Shown: positions 36,004 to 43,044 of the stretch, in pieces | Position numbering within the stretch: the stretch's first letter is position 1 | Layout: each line of letters begins with the position of its first letter | Assembly (NCBI RefSeq): GCF_000332115.1 | Contig: NC_020156.1 | Span: 620,001-684,000, forward strand | DNA: 64,000 nt | Source: Nonlabens dokdonensis DSW-6 | GTDB lineage: Bacteria; Bacteroidota; Bacteroidia; Flavobacteriales; Flavobacteriaceae | Direction of reading: 5' to 3' | Notes under the pieces: model-generated | What the model was told of the DNA's origin: nothing | Seen by the model: the letters and a program-made list of their open reading frames with translations, nothing else | The model's database searches: none | Program-made: the position numbers and the translations under genes

Positions 36004-36771
36004 ATGACAAACAAACTCACAGAACTACTTAAATACAAGCCTCAAAACTTGTTGAATATATTCTTTACCGCTGGTTATCCTCATTTGGAAGACACCACTA
36101 CTCTACTGACCGCACTTGAAAATGCTGACGTGGATTTAGTTGAAATCGGCATTCCGTTCAGTGATCCACTGGCAGATGGCCCAACGATTCAAGAAAGCAG
36201 TAAAATTGCCTTAGAAAATGGAATGTCTATTGAAAAGTTATTCTCTCAATTACAGAATCATACTCCTAAAGTTCCAGTTTTATTGATGGGATATTTGAAT
36301 CCTGTGATGCAATATGGATTAGAGAAGTTTTGTAAAAAATGTCAAGAAACAGGTGTTGACGGCTTAATAGTTCCTGATTTACCAATGTACATTTATGAAA
36401 CAGAGTTTAAGGAAGTCTTTGAGAAATATAATATCAGTAATATATTCTTAGTAACACCACAGACTTCTGAAAAACGTATTAGAGAAATTGACGATAACTC
36501 TAACGGTTTTATTTATGCGGTAAGTTCTGCAAGCACTACTGGATCTAAAGCAGACTTCTCTGCAGCGGCAGATTATCTAGGTAAACTGAAAGAAATGGAT
36601 TTAAAAACTCCCATTCTCACTGGTTTCAATATTAAAAACAAGCAGAATTTTGAAGATGCTTGTAAATATGTAAATGGTGCCATTATAGGAAGTGAGTTCA
36701 TCAGACAGATTACTGATGTGGAAGATATTACCGTTGCCGCCACCAGTTATATTGATAGTATTAAAAGATGA
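36004..36771 (+). CDS. trpA: tryptophan synthase alpha chain
   Basis: A 255-residue TIM-barrel subunit that splits indole-3-glycerol phosphate. Catalytic Glu47 (DLVEIGIPFSDPLADGP) and Asp58 are present, as are 'YLNPVMQYG', 'GLIVPDLP' and 'FIYAVSSASTTG'. The last gene of the trp operon. Its 5' untranslated segment is the trpB-trpA repeat block, so its translation is not coupled to trpB. Confidence 0.96.
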   Translation: MTNKLTELLKYKPQNLLNIFFTAGYPHLEDTTTLLTALENADVDLVEIGIPFSDPLADGPTIQESSKIALENGMSIEKLFSQLQNHTPKVPVLLMGYLNPVMQYGLEKFCKKCQETGVDGLIVPDLPMYIYETEFKEVFEKYNISNIFLVTPQTSEKRIREIDDNSNGFIYAVSSASTTGSKADFSAAADYLGKLKEMDLKTPILTGFNIKNKQNFEDACKYVNGAIIGSEFIRQITDVEDITVAATSYIDSIKR

Positions 36772-36781
36772 TTTTATGTTC

Positions 36782-36797
36782 CGCTTTCGCGAAAGCG
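36782..36797. repeat. 16-bp palindrome (copy 13), intergenic
   Basis: Perfect copy 10 bp after the trpA stop; symmetry extends to TTCCGCTTTCGCGAAAGCGG plus AA. It could form a hairpin in the trp mRNA 3' end, but no T run follows. Confidence 0.95.
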
Positions 36798-36806
36798 GAA
36801 CTAAAA

Positions 36807-37217
36807 TTACATCCTTAATAAGCTATATACGTCAGAGTTAATTATTGTCGCTTCCCATTTTATATAAATGGCGGTAGTGACCATCAAAAGAAGTAAAGCT
36901 ACGGAAGCTATTCTTGTCATACGATCATGCGCAAAAGTTAAACTATTCTTTCCTGTTATTTTCAAAGAACCTAATATGTAAAGATTTACTTTTAAATGAT
37001 AGGTAATAAAATGCAATAAGCACAGTATAAAAAGTGACGTGGTCACAATACCGATTAAAAATAGTAAGGTAGTTTGAACAGGAATTAAATAATAGCCATA
37101 ATGAGCTAACTCAAAATAACTAGTTTTATATATCCATAGCGATCCTGTTGCGCCAGAAGATATTTTAAACCACCATTGTAAGTCCTTTTGATTTGGTTGA
37201 GATTTTAAATTTGTCAT
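36807..37217 (-). CDS. hypothetical membrane protein
   Basis: A 136-residue protein with three to four hydrophobic segments: a first one around 'LAHYGYYLIPVQTTLLFLIG', a second at 'TTSLFILCLLHFITYHL', and a last at 'VALLLLMVTTAIYIKW'. Basic and aromatic-rich. No family recognised. It is convergent with trpA and divergent from the ATPase gene; its own upstream region is the 22-bp repeat array, so the array could regulate either gene. Confidence 0.6.
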   Translation of the reverse strand: MTNLKSQPNQKDLQWWFKISSGATGSLWIYKTSYFELAHYGYYLIPVQTTLLFLIGIVTTSLFILCLLHFITYHLKVNLYILGSLKITGKNSLTFAHDRMTRIASVALLLLMVTTAIYIKWEATIINSDVYSLLRM

Positions 37218-37246
37218 AATTTATGTTTTTAATTGAATTTCAATTT

Positions 37247-37325
37247 ACAAAATTCTCAAAGTTTCTCTACAAAATTCTCAATATAACTTTACAAAATTCT
37301 CAAAGTTTCACCACAAAATTCTCAA
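37247..37325. promoter_or_regulatory. four direct repeats ACAAAATTCTCAA at an exact 22-bp period
   Basis: Copies start at 37247, 37269, 37291 and 37313; the 13-bp core is identical in all four and three of the four continue AGTTT. The period is two helical turns, so all copies face the same side of the DNA. The last copy covers the -33 region of the ATPase promoter. Likely a multi-site operator. Confidence 0.8.
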
Positions 37326-37333
37326 AGTTTTTA

Positions 37334-37341
37334 TATATTTG
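37334..37341 (+). promoter_or_regulatory. -7 promoter element (TATATTTG) for the AAA ATPase gene
   Basis: Exact TAnnTTTG, 20 bp before the GTG start, immediately downstream of the 22-bp repeats. Confidence 0.55.
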
Positions 37342-37361
37342 AAATCTAAACAACTGCTATT

Positions 37362-38573
37362 GTGATAACAAGACATGCTTTTGAAGAATTATTTAAACGT
37401 ATAGAAAATGAATCTCGCTGTCACATACAAGTACTCTATGGACCGAGGCAAACTGGTAAAACTACAGCCGCAAGACAACTTGCAAAAAAAACAACACAAC
37501 CATTTCACATAGAAAATGCCGATGCTATAGATCCTGATTCTAAAGAATGGATCTTACAACAATGGCAAACTGCGCGATTGCTTATCACCACACAAGGCGC
37601 AAAAAGTGCCGTTCTTATTCTAGATGAAATTCAAAAGATCAACAACTGGTCAGAACAAGTAAAAAGAGAATGGGATGCAGACACCGCAAATGGTATTGAG
37701 CTCAAAGTAGTTTTGCTAGGATCATCTCGATTAATGCTACAACAAGGCCTGACCGAGTCACTGACAGGAAGATTTGAAACCATTTATGTACCACATTGGA
37801 GTTATAGCGAAATGCAAGAATTAAACGATGTATCTCTTGAAGAATACATTTTCTACGGTGGTTATCCTGGCGCAGCGACTTATTATAAGGACTGGAGACG
37901 ATGGAAGAGATACATAAACTCTGCTTTTATAAAGACTAGCATTGAAAAAGACATTTTAATGTTAACTCGAGTAGATAAACCTGCGTTACTAGAAAAACTC
38001 TTTAAAATAGGAAGCAATTTTACGGGACAAATACTTTCTTATAATAAGATTAAAGGACAACTACAAGATGCTGGTAATGTAACCACATTATCACATTACT
38101 TAGACTTGCTTGACACAGCAGGACTACTGGCTGGATTAGAAAAATTTACACCTAATGAAGTACGCAAATATAGCAGCAGTCCTAAGTTTCAAGTTCAAAA
38201 TAATGCTCTTTTTACAGCTCAACAAAATCTAGATTTCAACGCCGCAATAATGAAACCCATAGAATGGGGACGCTGGGTAGAAAGTGCCGTAGGTGCTCAC
38301 TTATATAATGCCAGTATTGAAGGCGGATTTGAAGTGAGTTACTGGCGAGAACGTAATAATGAAGTTGATTTTGTGATTCATGATGAAGATTACAGTCTCG
38401 GTATAGAAGTAAAAAGCGGTGGCGAAGGCTATACCAAAGGAATGGAAAATTTTATCAAGAAATTCCCCAATTCTAAAACATTATTAGTTGGACATACCGG
38501 ATTTCCTTTAGAAGATTTTTTAAAAATGGATCCTAGAGTAGCATTAGAATCTATAGGTGGAAAAGTTAATTAA
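37362..38573 (+). CDS. AAA ATPase, AAA_14/DUF4143 family
   Basis: A 403-residue protein starting at GTG. N-terminal P-loop ATPase: Walker A 'LYGPRQTGKTTAARQL' (about residues 23-38), Walker B 'SAVLILDEIQKI' (about 84-95), sensor 'VVLLGSSRLML'. The C-terminal DUF4143 part contains 'VESAVGAHLYNASI' and a nuclease-like core 'SYWRERNNEVDFVIHDEDYS...GIEVKSG' (E-x-D...E-x-K pattern of the PD-(D/E)xK fold). The family is widespread, often solitary, and its role is unknown. It is not in an operon with his. Confidence 0.85.
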   Translation: MITRHAFEELFKRIENESRCHIQVLYGPRQTGKTTAARQLAKKTTQPFHIENADAIDPDSKEWILQQWQTARLLITTQGAKSAVLILDEIQKINNWSEQVKREWDADTANGIELKVVLLGSSRLMLQQGLTESLTGRFETIYVPHWSYSEMQELNDVSLEEYIFYGGYPGAATYYKDWRRWKRYINSAFIKTSIEKDILMLTRVDKPALLEKLFKIGSNFTGQILSYNKIKGQLQDAGNVTTLSHYLDLLDTAGLLAGLEKFTPNEVRKYSSSPKFQVQNNALFTAQQNLDFNAAIMKPIEWGRWVESAVGAHLYNASIEGGFEVSYWRERNNEVDFVIHDEDYSLGIEVKSGGEGYTKGMENFIKKFPNSKTLLVGHTGFPLEDFLKMDPRVALESIGGKVN

Positions 38574-38591
38574 ATGTGATTTTTAAGAAAT

Positions 38592-38607
38592 CGCTTTCGC
38601 GAAAGCA
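38592..38607. repeat. 16-bp palindrome, 15/16 match (copy 14), at the his promoter
   Basis: CGCTTTCGCGAAAGCA; it covers the place where the his -33 element should lie, 10 bp upstream of the -7 element. Confidence 0.88.
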
Positions 38608-38617
38608 AATCACAACC

Positions 38618-38625
38618 TACCTTTG
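38618..38625 (+). promoter_or_regulatory. -7 promoter element of the his leader (TACCTTTG)
   Basis: Exact TAnnTTTG ending 7 bp before the leader-peptide ATG. No TTG at the expected -33 position; the palindrome occupies it. Confidence 0.65.
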
Positions 38626-38632
38626 CACAACA

Positions 38633-38689
38633 ATGAAAGCACCATACGTACATCATGATCATTTTTTCTCTTACCGTCAGGCGAGCTAA
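38633..38689 (+). CDS. hisL: histidine leader peptide (18 aa)
   Basis: ATG at 38633 opens MKAPYVHHDHFFSYRQAS, with three His codons within four positions, followed 33 bp later by a terminator hairpin and then hisG. The arrangement is that of a his attenuator, though with fewer His codons than the seven in E. coli. Distance from the -7 element is 7 bp, as in the asn and trp leaders. Confidence 0.85.
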   Translation: MKAPYVHHDHFFSYRQAS

Positions 38690-38722
38690 AAATGTATTGA
38701 TGTAACTCAAACATATTTTAAA

Positions 38723-38747
38723 AACCGTCTGTCTCAGGCGGTTTTTT
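38723..38747 (+). terminator. his attenuator terminator
   Basis: Stem AACCGTCTG/CAGGCGGTT (one T-G pair), 3-nt loop, six T. It lies between the His leader peptide and hisG. Confidence 0.9.
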
Positions 38748-38868
38748 GTTTTTAATTCCCTCGAAAGTGGGAATCTCTGACTCAAAAAGCTCTAGCCAAA
38801 TGATTCAGCAAAATCTAATAACAATGAACAATAGCAAAAATTTAAAAGATTTGGATAACAATAAACAG

Positions 38869-39720
38869 ATGATTCGCATAGCGGTACAAAAATCAGGAAG
38901 ACTATCAGATAAATCTTTGCAGCTCTTAAAAGATTGCGGTATCAAATTTGACAATGGTGGTCGTAAATTATCTACTCAAGCAAAAAACTTTCCGATGGAA
39001 ATTCTTTTTTTAAGAGATGATGATATACCACAATACGTTGCAAATGGCGTTGCAGACCTTGGAATTTTAGGACTTAATGAAGTAGAAGAAAAAGACCAAG
39101 AAGTAGACGTGATCAAGCAACTAGGTTTTGCAGGCTGTCGTTTAAGTCTTGCCGTTCAAAAAGATGTAGATTATCCAGGTCTAGAATGGTTTAACGGTAA
39201 AAAGGTCGCTAGTAGTTATACCACAATCGTTAAAAAGTTCTTCGCAGATAAAGGGATTAATGCCACGACAGAAGAAATAGGCGGATCTGTTGAGATAGCT
39301 CCAGGAATAGGCCTTGCAGAAGGTATTTGCGATATCGTTTCTACAGGATCAACTCTGATTATGAATGGATTGAAAGAAGTAGAAACAGTAATGTACAGTG
39401 AAGCTGTTTTAATTTCAAACCCTAGTTTAGATGCTGCTAAAAAAGACATTTTGAACAAGTTACTGTTTCGCATGAAAGCGGTTCAAAACGCTCAGAAAAG
39501 TAAATACATCTTACTTAATGCGCCTAATGATAAGATAGAAGAAATATCTGCCTTATTACCTGGAATGAAAAGCCCAACGGTTTTACCATTAGCTGAAGAA
39601 GGATGGTCCAGCTTACACTCTGTTATTGAGGAGAATGATTTCTGGAATGTCATCGACCAATTAAAAGATGCCGGTGCACAAGGCATTTTAGTATCTCCAA
39701 TAGAAAAATTGATTGCATAA
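38869..39720 (+). CDS. hisG: ATP phosphoribosyltransferase, long (HisGL) form
   Basis: A 283-residue first enzyme of histidine synthesis (ATP + PRPP). 'RIAVQKSGRLSDKSLQLL' and the PRPP loop 'CDIVSTGSTLIMNGL' are present; the C-terminal 75 residues form the ACT-like domain (PNDKIEEISALLPGMKSPTV) that mediates histidine feedback and hexamers. Start at ATG 38869 fits the family best; an in-frame ATG at 38824 would add 15 residues, and anything earlier lies in the attenuator. The stop overlaps the hisD ATG by 1 bp. Confidence 0.95.
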   Translation: MIRIAVQKSGRLSDKSLQLLKDCGIKFDNGGRKLSTQAKNFPMEILFLRDDDIPQYVANGVADLGILGLNEVEEKDQEVDVIKQLGFAGCRLSLAVQKDVDYPGLEWFNGKKVASSYTTIVKKFFADKGINATTEEIGGSVEIAPGIGLAEGICDIVSTGSTLIMNGLKEVETVMYSEAVLISNPSLDAAKKDILNKLLFRMKAVQNAQKSKYILLNAPNDKIEEISALLPGMKSPTVLPLAEEGWSSLHSVIEENDFWNVIDQLKDAGAQGILVSPIEKLIA

Positions 39721-41426
39721 TGAAAATCATTTCTAACCCAGATTATTCTCAACAACAAAAGTTGCTAGAACGTCCTCAACAAGAACGTGCTAATGTAGAA
39801 ACTGCTGTAAATGATATTATACAGCTGGTGAGAGAAAATGGTGATCAAGCCTTATTTGCTTTTGCAGAAAAGTTTGATAAAGCACAATTAAATTCTCTAA
39901 GAGTAACAGAAAAAGAAATCGAGCACGCCGCAACCCTTTTAGCACCAGAGTTAAAAGTAGCGATTCAAACTGCTTATAACAATATTTACAAATTTCATGA
40001 GGCTTGTTATACTCAGGATTATCCTGTCATGGAGACTATGCCTGGCATGACCTGCTGGAGAAAATCTTTACCTATTCAAAAAGTAGGTTTATACATTCCC
40101 GGTGGCTCTGCTCCTCTTTTCTCTACGGTGTTAATGCTCGCTATTCCAGCAAAGATTGCAGGTAATAAACGTGTGGTTCTTTGTAGTCCAACAGACGCCA
40201 ATGGAAACATCAATCCAGCTGTTTTATATACAGCTAGTCTTTGTGGAGTTACAGAAATCTATAAAGCTGGTGGCGCGCAAGCCATTGCTGCCATGACTTA
40301 TGGAACAGAAAGTATTCCAGCGGTTGATAAGATCTTTGGTCCTGGAAACGCATTTGTGACTCGAGCTAAAGAACTAGCACAACAACAAGGTGTTGCTATT
40401 GATATGCCAGCTGGACCATCAGAGGTTTTAGTTATTGCTGATCAAGAAGCAAATCCAGCATTTGTAGCAGCAGATTTACTCGCTCAGGCAGAACATGGTC
40501 CAGATTCTCAGGTAATTCTATTGACAGATTCTACTAATCTAGCCGAGGCTGTAAATGAACAATTAAGGATTCAATTAAGTACGCTTTCGCGAAAGCAAAC
40601 AGCAGAAAAAACTATTGAAAACAGTAAAACTATCGTTCTAAAAAGCATAGAAGAATGTATCAAATGGTCTGACGCATATGCACCAGAACATTTGATCATA
40701 AATACAGAAAAAGCTGGTGATGTAGCCGAGCAAATTCAGGTTGCTGGATCTATTTTTATAGGTTCTTATACTTGCGAGAGTTTAGGTGATTATGCTAGTG
40801 GTACTAACCATACTTTACCTACCTATGGATATGCGCGTAATTATAGCGGTGTATCAGTAGATAGTTTTGTAAATAAAGTGACCTATCAAAAAGCAACGCC
40901 ACAAGGCTTGAGAAATCTAGGGCCAGCCGTTGAAATAATGGCTACTGCCGAAGGTCTCGATGCGCACAAAAATGCGGTAAGTGTACGATTAAAAGAAATT
41001 AATGCCAACCCTAAATCCCTTCCAGAGGAAGGGACTTTTAAAGGACGTGAAAAGTATTCTTATGAAACAGCTCGCAAATCAATTTACGGTACGTTAAAAG
41101 AAAGAGCTTCTCAAATGCGCAAAAATCCAACAGAAACTGAGGCATTGATTTGGGAAAGATTGCGTAACAAAAAGTTAGACGTTAAATTCAGAAGACAGCA
41201 TATCATTGATAAATATATAGTTGATTTTGCATCTATTGAAAAACGTTTGATTGTAGAAATAGATGGAGATATACATTTAAATCAAAAAGAAGAAGACAGA
41301 GTAAGACAAGATTATTTAGAATCACAAGGTTTTAAAGTGATAAGGTTTACAAACGATGATGTTCTAAAAAATTTAGATGCAGTAATTAAAACAATAAAAA
41401 ACACGAGCACAGCGAGACCCAATTAG
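39720..41426 (+). CDS. hisD: histidinol dehydrogenase fused to a DUF559 nuclease-like domain
   Basis: 568 residues against about 430 for normal HisD. Residues 1 to about 427 are a complete HisD: '[20 protein letters not shown]', '[13 protein letters not shown]', '[14 protein letters not shown]', '[13 protein letters not shown]', 'YAPEHLI', and the closing '[15 protein letters not shown]'. The stop codon is lost into a repeat end ([11 protein letters not shown]), and the frame runs on into a DUF559 domain from Met466: [18 protein letters not shown] then [11 protein letters not shown], with the Asp and Glu-x-Asp of Vsr-like nucleases. An internal start at 41115 could release the nuclease alone. 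A palindrome variant sits at residues 288-293. Confidence 0.93.
   Translation: MKIISNPDYSQQQKLLERPQQERANVETAVNDIIQLVRENGDQALFAFAEKFDKAQLNSLRVTEKEIEHAATLLAPELKVAIQTAYNNIYKFHEACYTQDYPVMETMPGMTCWRKSLPIQKVGLYIPGGSAPLFSTVLMLAIPAKIAGNKRVVLCSPTDANGNINPAVLYTASLCGVTEIYKAGGAQAIAAMTYGTESIPAVDKIFGPGNAFVTRAKELAQQQGVAIDMPAGPSEVLVIADQEANPAFVAADLLAQAEHGPDSQVILLTDSTNLAEAVNEQLRIQLSTLSRKQTAEKTIENSKTIVLKSIEECIKWSDAYAPEHLIINTEKAGDVAEQIQVAGSIFIGSYTCESLGDYASGTNHTLPTYGYARNYSGVSVDSFVNKVTYQKATPQGLRNLGPAVEIMATAEGLDAHKNAVSVRLKEINANPKSLPEEGTFKGREKYSYETARKSIYGTLKERASQMRKNPTETEALIWERLRNKKLDVKFRRQHIIDKYIVDFASIEKRLIVEIDGDIHLNQKEEDRVRQDYLESQGFKVIRFTNDDVLKNLDAVIKTIKNTSTARPN
40582..40597. repeat. 16-bp palindrome, 15/16 match (copy 15)
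   Basis: CGCTTTCGCGAAAGCA in hisD, read (T)LSRKQ at residues 288-293. Confidence 0.88.
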
Positions 41427-41465
41427 TTTCCCCTTGGGGAAATGTCCGCAGGACAATGGGGCTTA
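41007..41465 (+). mobile_element. repeat-flanked DUF559 element at the hisD/hisC junction (copy A, with nuclease)
   Basis: The left end (41007-41040) is AACCCTAAATCCCTTCC with hairpin CCCTTCC-AGA-GGAAGGG. The right end (41426-41465) is GTTTCCCCTTGGGGAAATG with hairpin TGTCC-GC-AGGACA and GGGGCTT. Between them lies the DUF559 reading frame (41115-41426, 103 codons). Total about 459 bp. The same two ends, joined directly, recur in hisC and hisA. I infer a small mobile or REP-like element whose own gene is the nuclease; no target duplication could be defined. Confidence 0.7.
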
Positions 41466-41483
41466 CTCGCAATAATTGGAAAA

Positions 41484-42722
41484 ATGGAATTTAACTTAGA
41501 AAATATAGTCCGCAAGAACATCTGGAATTTGAAGCCATATTCTAGTGCACGCAGTGAATTTGATTTGTACGGCAGCGATAAAGCCTACCCTAAATCCCTT
41601 CCAGCGGAAGGGACTTCTAATGAAGTTTCCCCTTTGGGGAAAATGTCCGCAGGACAAAAGGGGCTGACTTTACTAGACGCAAATGAAAATCCTAAGGGAG
41701 ATTTAAATCGTTACCCAGATCCATTACAGTCTTCGATAAAAGAAGAATTGGCAAAACAAAAAGACATTTCGCCAGATCAAATATTTGTAGGTAATGGTAG
41801 TGATGAGGCTATTGATTTATTGTATCGCATTTTCTGTGAACCAGGAAAAGATACTGTAATTACTTGTCCACCTACTTATGGAATGTATGAAGTTAGTGCA
41901 GCGATTAATGATGTTAGTGTTTTAAAAGTGCCATTGAACAAAGATTTTTCATTAAATCTTGATGAAATTTTAAATAGTTCCGCTTTCGCCAAAGCAAAAC
42001 TATTATGGATTTGCTCTCCTAATAACCCTACTGGAAATGTACTGCTCAAAGCCGATTTAAAACACGACTGGCAAGCACAAAATTATACTCGTGGTGGTAT
42101 GATGGATATGCCATTTGCTCCTGAGTTTGAAGCAGAGATGCTGGAAAATCAAAGACAGCTGGATCGTTTGTTTGGGAATTTCAATGGTATCATCGTTGTA
42201 GATGAGGCTTATCAAGATTTTACAGAGAACATGAGTTTCATAAAACGACTAGAAGATTATCCTAATCTTGTGGTGTTACAAACCATGTCTAAGGCTCATG
42301 GTATGGCTGGTGCTCGAGTAGGATTTGCCTTTTCTTCTCCAGAAATCATTGAATTATTCAATCGAACAAAGCCACCGTATAACGTAAATGAATTGTCTCA
42401 AAAAGCAGTTCTAGAGACTTTAAAAAACGAAGAAAAAACAAAAACTGAAATACAAGAAATCATCAATAATAAAGATTTTCTTGTGGAGCATTTAAACAGT
42501 TTTAACTTTATAAAAGAAGTATATCCTAGTGAGGCAAATTTTGTTCTTGCCAAAGTAGAAAATGCTACGCAAGTTTATAATTACCTACGTGATAAAGGTA
42601 TTATTATACGTAATCGCAGCAGTCAGATTAAGGATACGTTGCGATTTACCGTTGGGACAATGATGGAATGTAAAGAAGTGATTACGGCTTTACGACAAAT
42701 TCCTGCGAACGCAGGAATCTAG
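41484..42722 (+). CDS. hisC: histidinol-phosphate aminotransferase with two in-frame insertions
   Basis: 412 residues, longer than the usual 345-360. Start ATG 41484 (MEFNLENIVRKNIWNLKPYS) follows family N termini; the upstream ATG at 41442 belongs to the repeat. Core motifs: 'LLDANENPKG', 'NGSDEAIDLLYR', 'SPNNPTGN', 'VVDEAYQDF', PLP Lys in 'LQTMSKAHGMAGARVGF' and 'LRFTVGT'. A repeat element inserts about 27 residues at 35-61, directly before LLDANENP. A second, unrelated extra stretch of about 32 residues lies between NPTGN and VVDEAY. The last residues and stop (IPANAGI) come from a hairpin repeat. Confidence 0.93.
   Translation: MEFNLENIVRKNIWNLKPYSSARSEFDLYGSDKAYPKSLPAEGTSNEVSPLGKMSAGQKGLTLLDANENPKGDLNRYPDPLQSSIKEELAKQKDISPDQIFVGNGSDEAIDLLYRIFCEPGKDTVITCPPTYGMYEVSAAINDVSVLKVPLNKDFSLNLDEILNSSAFAKAKLLWICSPNNPTGNVLLKADLKHDWQAQNYTRGGMMDMPFAPEFEAEMLENQRQLDRLFGNFNGIIVVDEAYQDFTENMSFIKRLEDYPNLVVLQTMSKAHGMAGARVGFAFSSPEIIELFNRTKPPYNVNELSQKAVLETLKNEEKTKTEIQEIINNKDFLVEHLNSFNFIKEVYPSEANFVLAKVENATQVYNYLRDKGIIIRNRSSQIKDTLRFTVGTMMECKEVITALRQIPANAGI
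41587..41665 (+). mobile_element. nuclease-less element in frame within hisC (copy B)
   Basis: About 79 bp: CCCTAAATCCCTTCC-AGC-GGAAGGG, a 10-bp link, then AGTTTCCCCTTTGGGGAAAA, TGTCCGCAGGACA and GGGGCT. These are the two ends of the 41007 element joined directly, like an internally deleted derivative. Read in frame as KSLPAEG...SPLGKMSAGQKGL. Confidence 0.8.
41981..41996. repeat. 16-bp palindrome, degenerate (copy 16)
   Basis: CGCTTTCGCCAAAGCA in hisC (two mismatches), still read AFAKA at residues 167-171. Confidence 0.7.
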
Positions 42723-42736
42723 CTGGTTAATTAAAC
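42698..42736. repeat. hairpin repeat at the hisC 3' end
   Basis: ATTCCTGCG-AAC-GCAGGAAT followed by CTAGCTGGTTAATTAA. It supplies the last hisC codons and the TAG stop. The same extended unit ends hisH at 44763. Confidence 0.85.
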
Positions 42737-42779
42737 TAACTTTAGTGCATAAAATTACATTAAATAAAAGCTTCCAAAT

Positions 42780-42962
42780 ATGAAAAACATCGGACATTAT
42801 TTTTTAATCGCACTTGGTGGTGCGTCAGCAATTTTATCGATTTATGAGCTGCTAGATACCGAAAACTATTTGACACCAATATGCGGAATTATAGTTGGTC
42901 TAGGACTTATCAAAACATCTTTGGATAAAATGAAGTTGAAAAAAGAATTAGTAAAAAAATAA
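42780..42962 (+). CDS. small two-helix membrane protein in the his operon
   Basis: A 60-residue protein: helix one about residues 5-23 (GHYFLIALGGASAILSIYEL), a short link, helix two about 33-46 (PICGIIVGLGLIKTS), and a lysine-rich tail. It lies between two ATTCCTGC repeats (42698 and 43014), so it and the repeats may have arrived together between hisC and hisB. No family recognised; no role in histidine synthesis is evident. Confidence 0.5.
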   Translation: MKNIGHYFLIALGGASAILSIYELLDTENYLTPICGIIVGLGLIKTSLDKMKLKKELVKK

Positions 42963-43013
42963 AGATTAATCATCGTTGATGATGACATAAATTAATAGTA
43001 GGTTATGGACTCA

Positions 43014-43041
43014 CAGAGATTCCTGCCTGCGCAGGAATAAC
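43014..43041. repeat. short hairpin repeat upstream of hisB
   Basis: AGAGATTCCTGCCTGCGCAG then GAATAACA; arms ATTCCTGC/GCAGGAAT. It ends 3 bp before the hisB ATG. Confidence 0.85.
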
Positions 43042-43044
43042 AAC

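Noticed and set aside
37247..37325. CRISPR-like repeat array
   Set aside because: Repeats are 13 bp with 9-bp spacers that are themselves partly conserved, only four units, directly at a promoter, and no cas genes nearby.
38746..38868. hisG starting at 38746
   Set aside because: That start lies in the attenuator T tract; family alignment supports ATG 38869 (or 38824).
39465..39481. A further palindrome copy in hisG (GTTTCGCATGAAAGCGG)
   Set aside because: It needs a 2-nt insertion and a mismatch, and encodes the ordinary family stretch LFRMKAVQ; likely chance.
41442..41483. hisC starting at the ATG at 41442
   Set aside because: Those codons (MSAGQWGL) are the right end of the repeat element; the conserved HisC start is at 41484.
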